From positions 1,445,546 through 1,509,545 of the forward strand of contig NZ_BSOT01000005.1 of NCBI RefSeq assembly GCF_030160655.1: a stretch of DNA of 64,000 bases, in the 5' to 3' direction. Below the pieces are notes generated by a model. The model did no database searches. It worked only from the letters and a program-made list of their open reading frames with translations, and was not told the DNA's origin. Positions 45,764 to 55,489 of this stretch are shown here, in pieces (positions within the stretch are counted from its first letter, which is position 1; every line of letters begins with the position of its first letter). A program made the position numbers and the translations under genes. This DNA is from Agaribacter marinus. Its GTDB lineage: Bacteria; Pseudomonadota; Gammaproteobacteria; Enterobacterales; Alteromonadaceae.

Positions 45764-45788
45764 AGGCAACATCGACTGCATGCTGCCT
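45764..45788. terminator. Terminator between convergent genes
   Basis: A 9-bp stem (AGGCAACAT/ATGCTGCCT; one G-U on the minus strand) has T-rich DNA after it on both strands. It serves the response-regulator operon and the large secreted-protein gene. Confidence 0.65.
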
Positions 45789-45809
45789 ATTGCTCCTTTT
45801 TAACATCGT

Positions 45810-48629
45810 TTATTGCGCTTCAATGTTAATTTCGAATGCTAATATGAGCGGCGGACGGCTATATCTTCCAACCGTATCACCATTTGGAATAGAAACATAA
45901 AGCAGGTTGTTATTTGCGTCAAAGGCGCCACCGTTTATACCCACTTGATGAAACTGTATAGGCAGCGGAAACTCCCCATAACTATATGGTCTTAGGTTAT
46001 GCGCTTCTTCAAACCCTAACTTTACTTTTACTAGGTCATTAACATCCCAGAGCCAATAATAACTTGCATAGTCATCACTTGCATATGGACAAGGACCACC
46101 ACATACTCGGCCATCATCTTGTGTTATTTTGTAACCGATGCCAGAGGCATGCCCACCAGAACGCCCTACAGTGACATAAGTACTAGTGCCGGGCATAATA
46201 AAACCATACCCCGCACCTGAAACATAAGTCCATAAATCGTTTAGCCCATCAGCATTGTTTAGTATGTGCTCACGGTCAGTATCTTCATCGTAATGCGTTT
46301 TGTCGTAAAGAATATTCGATAAGGGGAAATCCATTAACCTAACAGCATCGACCGCTCCAGCACTATTCCCAACAACACTGTCGGAGGGGGTTATCGCAAA
46401 TGCAGACGGCCCAACAGACAATCGCGATGATATTGCAGCCCCAGCTTGCGCGCCGCTAATATGAGTGCCTCCTAAGATATCTATCCATTCTGCCGGCACT
46501 TTTGACAACCAACCTGACGAATGTGCAGCGCCATGAAGCTGATAAGGTCCTTTAATACTGCTAGTAGACAACGCATCTGCGTCATCAAAAAAAACAGATG
46601 TATCAGTCTCAGTGCCGTTCGCGTCATACCAATTAATGTAGTTGACCATAAGACCACCATCGATAACCTCGAGGCCAGTCACACGGAAATAATTATTAAT
46701 GCCAGTGTCAACCCGACTTGTTTCATGAAACTTTGTAAACGGCTGAATTAAGGTATCTGCAAGATTAAATTCATAGATATTGTCACTGTTTACAAGCGGT
46801 GGTATTGCCATTTCAGCCACCATGCTATCGCGAGGATGTCCAACAATGAAGAATGAATTATTGTCTGGGTGCAGTGTGAAAATACCTTGCGAGAAGTCAG
46901 TTGAAGAAAACGGCGATTCACCAAATTGTTTTGAAGATAAACGAAAGCCACCTTTGTATTCAAAGTTATCCATAGACAACAGTGGTAAATCATTGACACC
47001 CGAAAAATCAGGGAGCACTTGGCAGGTGTTGTGCTCATAACTGCCTGACCATCCATCAAACGCACCGTTGTTACACATATTTGTTTGCACTTCCGTTTCG
47101 CACAGTTGACCGAAATCAACAAATTTGTTTTCAAATTTAATGCGTTCGATATTTTCACCGTGAGGCGTGCCATTACAATATGCGTTTACAACCGTCGAAC
47201 CAATTAGGCTGCGCAACTGATACACAAAAAACACTGGCGGACGAGCAAACGTAGGTGTTGTGTCCGCATTTGCTGAAGACAAATACAATAACCCTTTACT
47301 TGCATCATATGCGCCACCAGACACTTGCGTGCCAAATGGCAATTGAAATGCACCCGTTTTATAAGGGCGAACCATAGATGGCGCTAATGTTCCCGCATAA
47401 ACATCTGCCAATTGATTTAAATCCCATAACCAATAATAAGCATAGGTATCATCAGCGCCGTAAGCACAATCGTTTGCACATACACTACCGCCAGTTCTTT
47501 CAACCCGGTAACCGACGCCCGTATAGTGCCCCGCTGATGTACCAATAGTCACATAGGTGCTTGTGTCAGGAATAATAAAACCAAAGGCTGCGTTCGATAA
47601 CATCGTCCACATATCATTATGCAAGTTCGTATTTTTAATGCGTTCCATTGGCGAATCATCAATGAAACTTACGCTGGTATCATGGAGAGGTTCATTGAAT
47701 GAAAAACCTAAAAGCTTGCTCGTTTCCACCTCTTCATTAGTAGCGCCGTTTAACACATCTTGCACATTAAAAGCGTAAGCAGTTGGCCCTTGGGAATCAT
47801 GCCAGATAAAGTTTTTACTGGGTACGCCTGCCAAAAAGTCTCCACCCAATTCACTTTGCCAAACCTCTGGAATAGGAAACAACCACCCAGAAGCATGCAA
47901 ACCGCCTGACAATTTATATGGTCCATACACACGAGTATCGCTTAAATCATTTGCATCTTCCAATACGATGCTTGTTTCCGTGTTGGTATTAGACGTATCA
48001 CTACGATCAGAATAATTTACAAGTAATTGACCATCGACAAATGCTAAACCGTTGATTGTCGGTTTTCTCGCTACACTGTTTACGCGTTCAGTGCGAAATA
48101 TCTTGGTAAAATCTTGTACCGGACTACCAACATCAAACTCATCTAAGGCATCAGTAAAATTTATATTTGGTATACTAAATTCTGCTATTTGTTGCTCATG
48201 GTTTGAGCCAACAATAAAAATAGAGTGCCGTTCCGAGTTATAGGTAAATACTGCCTTCGATGAATTCAAAGACGCGTGGATAGAGTCGCCTAGTTGCGTA
48301 TGCGGCAATCTAAAGCCACCAAGATATGTAAATTCTTCAAAGTCAAACAATGGAAGGCCTAACGCAGCATCTTGTTCATTAAGTATTTTGCATGAATTAA
48401 ATTGATATGACCCACTCCATCCAGTTAATTCTCCGTTTGCGCAGTTTCTAACTTGTTTTTCAGATAAACAAGACTCTGGCGAGACGACTTCAGGCGCTAA
48501 AAATCGAGTACGTTCAATACTGCCTGCGTCAGCGCAAGCCGCTACGTTTGCATGAGAAAACGGCGCAATAATGCCAATTGATAAACTGATAAATAAAAGG
48601 GGAAACTTAATAAGTATACGACGAGCCAT
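45810..48629 (-). CDS. Secreted protein with two homologous halves, unknown function
   Basis: This 939-residue protein has a signal peptide (1-28, SHANV). It is an internal duplication. Residues about 30-480 and 485-939 match over their length, each starting with a short Cys-rich module ('CANGELTGWSGSYQFNSC' and 'CNNGAFDGWSGSYEHNTC'). Each then has a 'GGFRL' stretch, 'HASGWL/HSSGWL', 'TSTYVTIGTSAGHYTGVGY' against 'TSTYVTVGRSGGHASGIGY', a CxxxCxYxxDD segment, and 'YYWLWDLNQL/YYWLWDVNDL'. The fold could be a beta-propeller. No known enzyme family was recognised, and no lipobox or sorting signal is seen. The gene stands alone, with its own terminator. Confidence 0.85.
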   Translation of the reverse strand: MARRILIKFPLLFISLSIGIIAPFSHANVAACADAGSIERTRFLAPEVVSPESCLSEKQVRNCANGELTGWSGSYQFNSCKILNEQDAALGLPLFDFEEFTYLGGFRLPHTQLGDSIHASLNSSKAVFTYNSERHSIFIVGSNHEQQIAEFSIPNINFTDALDEFDVGSPVQDFTKIFRTERVNSVARKPTINGLAFVDGQLLVNYSDRSDTSNTNTETSIVLEDANDLSDTRVYGPYKLSGGLHASGWLFPIPEVWQSELGGDFLAGVPSKNFIWHDSQGPTAYAFNVQDVLNGATNEEVETSKLLGFSFNEPLHDTSVSFIDDSPMERIKNTNLHNDMWTMLSNAAFGFIIPDTSTYVTIGTSAGHYTGVGYRVERTGGSVCANDCAYGADDTYAYYWLWDLNQLADVYAGTLAPSMVRPYKTGAFQLPFGTQVSGGAYDASKGLLYLSSANADTTPTFARPPVFFVYQLRSLIGSTVVNAYCNGTPHGENIERIKFENKFVDFGQLCETEVQTNMCNNGAFDGWSGSYEHNTCQVLPDFSGVNDLPLLSMDNFEYKGGFRLSSKQFGESPFSSTDFSQGIFTLHPDNNSFFIVGHPRDSMVAEMAIPPLVNSDNIYEFNLADTLIQPFTKFHETSRVDTGINNYFRVTGLEVIDGGLMVNYINWYDANGTETDTSVFFDDADALSTSSIKGPYQLHGAAHSSGWLSKVPAEWIDILGGTHISGAQAGAAISSRLSVGPSAFAITPSDSVVGNSAGAVDAVRLMDFPLSNILYDKTHYDEDTDREHILNNADGLNDLWTYVSGAGYGFIMPGTSTYVTVGRSGGHASGIGYKITQDDGRVCGGPCPYASDDYASYYWLWDVNDLVKVKLGFEEAHNLRPYSYGEFPLPIQFHQVGINGGAFDANNNLLYVSIPNGDTVGRYSRPPLILAFEINIEAQ

Positions 48630-48909
48630 GGACTATTACCTAAAAACATTTGATATTGACGATGATAAATTGGGTATTTCGGCATCTGAGTGCAATTCAC
48701 TCTTTTGACTACTACCTCTAACGACACAAAAAAAGAAATAATTAATATTGTCGGCAAGTTAAACATAAAACATTAGGTTGGACGGTATATAAATATGTAC
48801 CTTTGTACTTACATTCCTTTAACATGCAGTATACAAGACGAGCAAAAACACCTTCATCAGCGGGCAACGAATAGATATCGCTAGTCACTTAATACTAAAT
48901 TTGAGCAAA

Positions 48910-49503
48910 TCACTTAATCCAAACTAACAGTAAATTATTTGCAGGCATTTCATGAATATGAGACAAGGATAAATTTGGCGCCCAAGCGACAAGTTCATCC
49001 ACGTCACGATAACCACCTCGACCTGAGTCCAGCAATTTATGGTGAAAATCTAGATTGCTTTGAGAGCTAAATTTACCATCAACGATAAATGGACCATACT
49101 GACAAAACACACCGCTTTTCGGTAGCATGTTATCTATCAGTGTCATCATAGCTTGTACTTCCTGTTTCAACATGATGTGTGCGGTATTTGCTGTAAAAAC
49201 ACCGTCTATTTCTGAGGAAGGCCAGATAGCATCTGGAAAAATAAATTCGATTGGCGCAAGTAAGTTACTACTGGGTTGTTCAGCCATCCATGCATGAATG
49301 CCAGTATGATATTCTGCTTGGTCCGCGGTTTGCCATCTTAAATGGGGCAAACGCGGCGCAAAGTGAACGGCATGCTGCCCAGTACCAGAGCCAATTTCTA
49401 ACACATAGCGAGTATGTTTAAATTCTGTCGACAAAATATCTACTATGGGTTGTTTATTGTTTTCACACGGCTGACTAAAAGGTTTTTCCAATGGCGTCTC
49501 CAT
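48910..49503 (-). CDS. DUF938 SAM-dependent methyltransferase-like protein
   Basis: This 197-residue protein is of the DUF938 family. The SAM-binding motif I is 'VLEIGSGTGQHAVHFA', followed by 'WQTADQAEY' and 'FTANTAHIMLKQEV'. The substrate is unknown. It is 57 bases downstream of the second MetH gene on the same strand and may be cotranscribed; a link to SAM metabolism is only suggested by position. Confidence 0.85.
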   Translation of the reverse strand: METPLEKPFSQPCENNKQPIVDILSTEFKHTRYVLEIGSGTGQHAVHFAPRLPHLRWQTADQAEYHTGIHAWMAEQPSSNLLAPIEFIFPDAIWPSSEIDGVFTANTAHIMLKQEVQAMMTLIDNMLPKSGVFCQYGPFIVDGKFSSQSNLDFHHKLLDSGRGGYRDVDELVAWAPNLSLSHIHEMPANNLLLVWIK

Positions 49504-49560
49504 TCATTAATTCACTATGCTATCTCAATCAACACTAGATTAACCGAGCATGTACACCGA

Positions 49561-52188
49561 TTAATCCTGTAAATTAGGCATTAACCATTTTTCAGCGGTG
49601 GCTGCATCCCAGCCCTTACGTGTGGCATAGTCTTCTAACTGATCTTGTTGAATTTTCGCCACTGCAAAGTAACGTGATTCAGGGTGCGCAAAATACCAAC
49701 CCGATACCGCGGCTCCCGGCCACATTGCATAGGAGGAAGTAAGCTTCATGCCTATTTCTTCTTCAACATTTAACAAATCCCAAATTACTTGTTTTTCAGT
49801 ATGCTCAGGGCATGCGGCATACCCCGGTGCCGGACGAATGCCTTGATACTTTTCGCGAATAAGCGCTTCATTGTCTAAGGCTTCATCAGGGGCATATCCC
49901 CAAAGCGCTTTTCGGACAGTTTCATGCAAATATTCGGCGAAAGCCTCAGCTAATCGATCGGCTATCGCTTTTATCATAATCGAGTTGTAGTCGTCGCCAT
50001 CTTTTTCGTAAGCAGTTGCCAATGCGTCTTCACCAAAACCAGCAGTCACCGCAAAAGCGCCAATGTAATCTCGTTTATTTGCATCGAGCGGCGTCACAAA
50101 ATCGCTTAAACAATTATTAGCGCCTTTAGGCTTTTGCGTCTGTTGGCGTAAATGATGTGCGGTGGCAATTTGTTTGTCAGGGGTTTGCGGATCAAATACC
50201 AATACGTCTTCATTTTGACTGTTCGCTGGAAATAAGCCTACACGCCCTATGGCATTCAACTCTTTCGATTTGGTTAATGCATCTAGCATGTCATTGGCAT
50301 CTTTAAATATGCTCTTAGCTTCTGCCCCTACTACTTCATCTTCCAAAATTCTAGGGTACTTGCCTGCCAATGACCACGTTAAAAAGAACGGCGTCCAATC
50401 AATGTAATTACGCAACGTAGCAATATCAGCAGTGACCGTTTGGCTACCTAAGAATCGAGGTTTAACGGGCGCATAAGCAGACCAATCACACGTAAAACGA
50501 TTTGCTCGGGCTTGCTCAAAACTAATCGACTTTGTTCTTGGGCGTTTACGCGCATGTTGATCACGTACTTTTATATATTCCGCTTTAATATCAGCAATAT
50601 ATTTAGGCTTTGCATCATCCGAAATTAGCTTTTGGCAAACACCCACAGCACGACTAGCATTCGGCACATAAACCACAGGGTAACCCGTCGCTGGTTCTAT
50701 TTTAACCGCGGTGTGCGCTTTAGATGTTGTCGCGCCACCAATTAACAGCGGTAAATCGACACCTAAACGTTGCATTTCAGCGGCTACATGTACCATTTCA
50801 TCTAATGACGGTGTAATTAAGCCAGATAATCCAATCATATCTGCTTTTTCATGAATCGCGGTTTGGATGATCTTAGCAGCAGGCACCATGACACCTAAAT
50901 CGATAACGTCGAAATTGTTACACTGCAATACAACACCAACAATATTTTTACCTATATCATGCACATCACCTTTTACAGTCGCCATGATGATTTTACCGTT
51001 AGAACGTGAATCCGCCGTTTTTTCTTCTTCAATGAAAGGTTGTAAATGCGCGACTGCTTTTTTCATAACCCGCGCAGATTTGACCACTTGTGGCAAAAAC
51101 ATTTTACCTTCGCCAAACAAGTCACCAACAACATTCATGCCATCCATTAATGGCCCTTCGATAACATGCAAAGGACGCTCAGCCTGCTGCCTCGCCTCTT
51201 CTGTGTCATCGATAATGTATTCGGTAATGCCTTTGACTAAGGCATGTTCTAAGCGTTTATTTACATCTTGTTCGCGCCAACTTAAGTCCTCCGCTTGGGC
51301 TACTTTACCGCCCCCTTGATACTTTGGTGCTAGCTCTAATAGACGGTCGGTAGCATCATCTCTTCGATTTAAGATCACATCTTCTACAGCATCACGTAAC
51401 TCTACTGGAATTTCGTCATACACTTCCAGTTGGCCAGCATTAACAATGCCCATGTCCATACCAGCACGAATGGCATAATATAAAAACACGGAATGCATCG
51501 CTTCGCGAACAGGGTTATTTCCGCGAAAAGAGAAAGAGATATTAGATAAGCCACCAGAAACATGACAATGCGGCAGTTCACGTCGAATCTGGCGAGTCGC
51601 TTCAATAAAATCGACAGCATAGTTGTTGTGCTCTTCGATCCCCGTGGCAACAGCAAATATATTGGGGTCAAAAATAATGTCTTCGGGCGGAAAGTTAATT
51701 TCATTCACAAGTACATCGTAACTGCGCTTACAAATTTCAAACTTACGTGCCTGCGTGTCTGCTTGACCCGTTTCGTCAAAGGCCATTACGACGGCGGCGG
51801 CGCCATAACGTTTTATTTTTTTGGCTTGCTCGATAAACTGCGCTTTACCTTCCTTAAGGCTAATAGAGTTAACAATCGCTTTACCCTGAACACACTTCAA
51901 ACCCGCTTCAATCACCGTCCATTTTGAAGAGTCAATCATTACTGGTACGCGAGAAATATCAGGCTCAGAGGCTATGAGATTTAAAAAACGTACCATTGCT
52001 GCTTCTGAATCCAACATGGCTTCATCCATGTTGATATCAATAATTTGTGCACCGTTTTCGACTTGCTGACGCGCTACGTCTAACGCGGCTTCGTAATCTT
52101 CGGATAAAATCAGTCGCTTAAATGCCGCGGAGCCAGTAACATTAGTCCGTTCACCGACATTGACAAAAGATGCTATTTGATTCGTCAC
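49561..52188 (-). CDS. metH: MetH C-terminal chain: folate, cobalamin and activation domains
   Basis: This is the second half of cobalamin-dependent methionine synthase as a separate 875-residue protein. The pterin-binding domain begins at once ('[18 protein letters not shown]'). The B12-binding domain has '[18 protein letters not shown]', containing the cobalt-ligand histidine in DxHxxG. The C-terminal SAM-binding activation domain has '[15 protein letters not shown]'. Together with the N-terminal chain it makes 1224 residues, equal to E. coli MetH. The start is GTG at 52188, with AGGAA upstream, in the same frame as the upstream chain and 21 bases after its stop. It belongs to the metA operon. 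Confidence 0.95.
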   Translation of the reverse strand: MTNQIASFVNVGERTNVTGSAAFKRLILSEDYEAALDVARQQVENGAQIIDINMDEAMLDSEAAMVRFLNLIASEPDISRVPVMIDSSKWTVIEAGLKCVQGKAIVNSISLKEGKAQFIEQAKKIKRYGAAAVVMAFDETGQADTQARKFEICKRSYDVLVNEINFPPEDIIFDPNIFAVATGIEEHNNYAVDFIEATRQIRRELPHCHVSGGLSNISFSFRGNNPVREAMHSVFLYYAIRAGMDMGIVNAGQLEVYDEIPVELRDAVEDVILNRRDDATDRLLELAPKYQGGGKVAQAEDLSWREQDVNKRLEHALVKGITEYIIDDTEEARQQAERPLHVIEGPLMDGMNVVGDLFGEGKMFLPQVVKSARVMKKAVAHLQPFIEEEKTADSRSNGKIIMATVKGDVHDIGKNIVGVVLQCNNFDVIDLGVMVPAAKIIQTAIHEKADMIGLSGLITPSLDEMVHVAAEMQRLGVDLPLLIGGATTSKAHTAVKIEPATGYPVVYVPNASRAVGVCQKLISDDAKPKYIADIKAEYIKVRDQHARKRPRTKSISFEQARANRFTCDWSAYAPVKPRFLGSQTVTADIATLRNYIDWTPFFLTWSLAGKYPRILEDEVVGAEAKSIFKDANDMLDALTKSKELNAIGRVGLFPANSQNEDVLVFDPQTPDKQIATAHHLRQQTQKPKGANNCLSDFVTPLDANKRDYIGAFAVTAGFGEDALATAYEKDGDDYNSIMIKAIADRLAEAFAEYLHETVRKALWGYAPDEALDNEALIREKYQGIRPAPGYAACPEHTEKQVIWDLLNVEEEIGMKLTSSYAMWPGAAVSGWYFAHPESRYFAVAKIQQDQLEDYATRKGWDAATAEKWLMPNLQD

Positions 52189-52209
52189 TTGCGAAATTCC
52201 TAATATTTA

Positions 52210-53259
52210 TTAATGCGTAAATGGCTCTAAACCAGACAATCGCATACGCGTGTCGAGCTTAGGCAATACTCTAGGTTTAAGACCGTTGACGGCATCTGCA
52301 ATCGCTTTAATATGATCTGGTGTGCTGCCACAACAGCCACCCACAATATTGACAAGACCCGATTCTGCCCATTCTTTAATATGGGTAGCCATTTCATCCG
52401 CTTCCATGTCGTACTCGCCAAACTCATTGGGCAGCCCCGCATTAGGGTGTGCAGACACGAAGCCTTCAGATACTCTAGATAAATCAGCTACGTATTGCCG
52501 AAGCAAATCAGGCCCTAGGGCACAATTTAGGCCAAAAGAATACGGCGAAACATGCCGCATAGAATTGTAAAATGCTTCCGTTGTTTGACCCGATAATGTG
52601 CGACCCGAAGCGTCAGTAATCGTACCCGAAATCATCATCGGCAACTCAAACCCAAGTTCATCAAACACTTGCCCTACAGCGAACGCGGCCGCTTTTGCAT
52701 TCAATGTATCAAATATCGTCTCTAACATAATTAGGTCAACTTGCCCCTCAATCAAAGCATGTGTTGCTTCTACATAGGTTTCGACTAAAGCATCAAAGGT
52801 CACATTGCGCATACCAGGGTCATTTACATCAGGAGAGATTGAGGCGGTGCGACTAGTCGGGCCAAGTACGCCGGCCACAAACCGCGGTTTATTTGGCGTA
52901 AGCGCTGTCATTTGATCTGCGGCTTCTCGCGCTAGCTTAGCAGCGGCACTATTTATTTTAACCACTTCGGCTTGCATATCATAATCAGCCATCGAGATAG
53001 CCGTCGCGTTAAACGTGTTCGTTTCGAGGATATCGGCGCCCGCATTTAAATAGGCCAAATGAATATTTTTAATAATTTCAGGTTGCGTAATGGCGAGCAA
53101 ATCATTGTTGCCTTTAACATCGCAATGCCAGTCTTTATATTCTTCACCACGATAATCTGCTTCAGACAGCTTATGCTGTTGAATCATGGTACCCATTGCA
53201 CCATCTAACAATAATATACGTGACTTTGCAGCCTGAGTGAGTTGAGCTAACTTATTCAA
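52210..53259 (-). CDS. metH: MetH N-terminal chain: homocysteine methyltransferase domain
   Basis: This 349-residue chain is only the homocysteine-binding module of methionine synthase. It has '[12 protein letters not shown]' at the start, zinc ligands in 'GLNCALGPD' and '[11 protein letters not shown]', and ends at '[10 protein letters not shown]'. In E. coli the same 'RLSGLEP' leads directly into the folate domain. Here the chain ends in TAA TAA and the rest is encoded by the next gene in the same frame. The two proteins must cooperate, since homocysteine has to meet the methyl-cobalamin of the other chain. It lies 16 bases after metA. Confidence 0.95.
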   Translation of the reverse strand: MNKLAQLTQAAKSRILLLDGAMGTMIQQHKLSEADYRGEEYKDWHCDVKGNNDLLAITQPEIIKNIHLAYLNAGADILETNTFNATAISMADYDMQAEVVKINSAAAKLAREAADQMTALTPNKPRFVAGVLGPTSRTASISPDVNDPGMRNVTFDALVETYVEATHALIEGQVDLIMLETIFDTLNAKAAAFAVGQVFDELGFELPMMISGTITDASGRTLSGQTTEAFYNSMRHVSPYSFGLNCALGPDLLRQYVADLSRVSEGFVSAHPNAGLPNEFGEYDMEADEMATHIKEWAESGLVNIVGGCCGSTPDHIKAIADAVNGLKPRVLPKLDTRMRLSGLEPFTH

Positions 53260-53275
53260 TCAAATGTCCTACTAC

Positions 53276-54196
53276 TTATTCCGCTAATTCGTTTAAATCG
53301 AACGGCGTAATTTGGTAAACACAATAATTTAACCAGTTGGTAAATAGCAAATTACCGTGTGATTTCCAGCGCACTAATATATCACATGCTGGATTGTCAT
53401 CTTGGAAATAATTCACAGGTACTTTTGGTGCTAAGCCTTGGCCTATATCGCGAGAATATTCACCAGCAAGGGTTTGTGAGTCGTACTCAGGATGCCCTGT
53501 AATAAAAATCATACGCTTGTCATGTGTGGCAGACAAGTACACACCAGCTTGGGAAGAAAGCCCCAATATTTTTATTCCCTCAGCTTGTTCATAATCGCTC
53601 ACTGGAATATCACCAACGCGCGAATGAGGCGCCCAAAACATTGGGTCAAAACCACGCATTAGCGAGTCTTTCTCATCCATGACTTTATGCTCAAATACAC
53701 CCGATAACTTTTCGGCGCGCACTTTTCGTTGCAAGCCAAAAAAGTGATATAGCGCTGCATTTGCTGCCCAACACAGATAAATTGTAGATTGCACATTGCG
53801 CTTCGCCCAATCCATCAAATCGATCATTTTGTCCCAGTACTTCACATCTTCATATTCAAGGTTGCCCAACGGTGCACCAGTAACAATCAAGCCGTCATAC
53901 TTTTTTTCTCGAATATCGTTAAAGGTATGATAAAACGCATTCATGTGAGCTATGGGCGTATTTTTTGGCGCAGAATCATCAATGCGAATAAGATCGATGT
54001 CAATCTGCAATGGTGTGTTAGACAACAAACGTAAAATCTGAAGCTCGGTTTCAATTTTATTAGGCATCAAATTTAGGATACCAACATTCATAGGGCGAAT
54101 GTTTTGACTAAGCGCTCGCTCATTGTCCATGGCAAAAATGTTCTCATTTAAGAGACCATCTAAGGCGGGTAATTCGGAGGGTACTTTAATTGGCAT
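53276..54196 (-). CDS. metA: Homoserine O-succinyltransferase
   Basis: The enzyme is the first step of methionine synthesis from homoserine. The protein is about 306 residues. The nucleophile cysteine is in 'IYLCWAANAALYHFFG', and the catalytic His/Glu in 'FITGHPEYDSQTLAGEY'. The start 'MPIKVPSELPAL' at 54196 has AGGGGATC before it; a longer frame to 54229 is unsupported. It heads an operon with both MetH chains and lies behind a promoter with MetJ boxes. Confidence 0.96.
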   Translation of the reverse strand: MPIKVPSELPALDGLLNENIFAMDNERALSQNIRPMNVGILNLMPNKIETELQILRLLSNTPLQIDIDLIRIDDSAPKNTPIAHMNAFYHTFNDIREKKYDGLIVTGAPLGNLEYEDVKYWDKMIDLMDWAKRNVQSTIYLCWAANAALYHFFGLQRKVRAEKLSGVFEHKVMDEKDSLMRGFDPMFWAPHSRVGDIPVSDYEQAEGIKILGLSSQAGVYLSATHDKRMIFITGHPEYDSQTLAGEYSRDIGQGLAPKVPVNYFQDDNPACDILVRWKSHGNLLFTNWLNYCVYQITPFDLNELAE

Positions 54197-54237
54197 GAGA
54201 TCCCCTAGCACTAGTTTCCAAGCTAACAATGGCTGCT

Positions 54238-54265
54238 ATTGTGAGGAAACCAATACAAATGTCAA
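54238..54265 (-). promoter_or_regulatory. Promoter of the metA-metH operon
   Basis: On the minus strand a perfect -35 TTGACA (54265-54260) is followed after 16 bases by CACAAT (54243-54238), a 4-of-6 match to -10. It lies immediately downstream of the MetJ boxes and about 40 bases before the metA ATG. Confidence 0.65.
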
Positions 54266-54269
54266 GAAT

Positions 54270-54293
54270 TTACGTCTAGACGTCTATACGTTT
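54270..54293. promoter_or_regulatory. MetJ operator: three tandem met boxes
   Basis: Three adjacent 8-bp boxes read TTACGTCT, AGACGTCT, ATACGTTT against the MetJ consensus AGACGTCT (6, 8 and 6 matches). MetJ dimers bind such tandem boxes with S-adenosylmethionine as corepressor. They abut the -35 of the metA promoter. Confidence 0.9.
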
Positions 54294-54535
54294 ATTCGAA
54301 AATGGCAAAATGAAAGCGTTCCAAAGATAAATAATCAGTTTTATCCGAACCAAAGCATCAAACTTTTTCTCTTTTGGTATAAATTTTCTGCAAATCTGTC
54401 CGATAGCAAATTAAAGGTTAATTTTCTCTCTTCCCAGAATTTTATCTCTATGGATGGAAATTAAATTTAAGTGGGCTCTGAATTGACACCTAGATATTTT
54501 TACATGAAAGCAGAATTCCAACCATGAGGTCACAG
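54294..54535. other. Intergenic DNA upstream of the met promoter
   Basis: This divergent gap of about 240 bases lies between the met operator and the beta-barrel gene. No open frame or RNA motif was recognised; promoters for the rightward genes must lie here but no clear -35/-10 was found. Confidence 0.4.
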
Positions 54536-55000
54536 ATGAAATCGTTTTTAAAATTTGCACTTTACCTATCAATTGCACTAAATACGACAGGCGTTTTCGC
54601 CGCAGGCAATTCGCACCATTTTCCGGGTGTATTTGTTGGTTATACCCATGCACAGAGCGAAACAGAGTTCACTTATGGATTTGAGTACGAATACAAGTTC
54701 AACCAGTCGTGGGGCGTTGGGGCAATATACGAAAAGGTTGATGATGCGCATCACGGAGACGGTGTTTCCGTTAAAGTAGCAAAACTGTTCTATCACCCAA
54801 CAAGCAATCTGCGTTTTGGTATTGGTTTTGGGGAAGAGAAGATTGGCGGTTATCACCCGCATACAGAAGACCTATACCGCATAAGTGCAAGCTATGAGCA
54901 TCATGTTGGTCAATTTGGTATTGCACCAACTATTGCAGTCGATTTTATCGATGGTGAAGAAGCATATGTATTCGGTATCGCGCTAGTTAGACCTTTTTAG
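54536..55000 (+). CDS. Small outer-membrane beta-barrel-like protein
   Basis: This protein of about 154 residues has a signal peptide (MKSFLKFALYLSIALN, cleaved near VFAAG). The rest is alternating hydrophobic/aromatic strands ('FGYEYEYKF'-like, 'LRFGIGFGEEKIGGYHPH', 'AYVFGIALVRPF') ending in phenylalanine, as in eight-stranded outer-membrane barrels. It is rich in His and Gly in turns. The ATG at 54536 has GAGGTC upstream; 54524 is an alternative. The exact function is not recognised. It is followed by the BLUF gene after 42 bases. Confidence 0.7.
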   Translation: MKSFLKFALYLSIALNTTGVFAAGNSHHFPGVFVGYTHAQSETEFTYGFEYEYKFNQSWGVGAIYEKVDDAHHGDGVSVKVAKLFYHPTSNLRFGIGFGEEKIGGYHPHTEDLYRISASYEHHVGQFGIAPTIAVDFIDGEEAYVFGIALVRPF

Positions 55001-55042
55001 CAGCCTTATCATGCGTCAAATCATAGCCTTGAGGCCTCTTAA

Positions 55043-55474
55043 ATGATTGAACTAGTCTATATAAGCCGTGCTGCCAAGCGTTTTAAAGATGAAGAGCTAG
55101 TCGACATGTTAGCCACATTCAGGAAAAATAATGCCGAGGCGTCTATAAGCGGTATGCTCTTATACGACGGGCATGGCACATTTATTCAGGCAATTGAAGG
55201 GTCTGCAGAGAAGATAAAAACCTTATACAACAAAATTACACACGATACACGGCACACATCCGTTGTTTTACTCAGTGAAAAAACTGTATCTGCTCGCAAG
55301 TTTGCATCATGGCAAATGGGATTTTCGCTCATTGATCAGAGTGTCGTTTCGAAGCTCAACGGCTATTCGGACTTCATGATTAGTGAACTACCTAATGTTG
55401 ACAATGAACGGCGGTCATCCATTGCACATGAGCTACTGTTTTACTTTAGAGAAAAACATAATATAAACAAATAG
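55043..55474 (+). CDS. BLUF-domain blue-light photoreceptor
   Basis: This 143-residue protein is essentially a single BLUF domain, a FAD-binding blue-light sensor. The photochemical residues are all present: Tyr6 (LVYISRA), Asn30 (RKNNAE), Gln49 (FIQAIEG), Trp90 and Met92 (FASWQMGF). A C-terminal tail of about 45 residues has no other recognised domain, so it must act on a separate partner. The next gene, 15 bases downstream on the same strand, encodes a chemoreceptor, which is the obvious candidate. Confidence 0.9.
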   Translation: MIELVYISRAAKRFKDEELVDMLATFRKNNAEASISGMLLYDGHGTFIQAIEGSAEKIKTLYNKITHDTRHTSVVLLSEKTVSARKFASWQMGFSLIDQSVVSKLNGYSDFMISELPNVDNERRSSIAHELLFYFREKHNINK

Positions 55475-55489
55475 ATAAGGAATATTTTA

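Noticed and set aside
52189-52209. Programmed frameshift joining the MetH halves
   Set aside because: The halves are in the same frame with two consecutive stop codons, so a frameshift would not join them.
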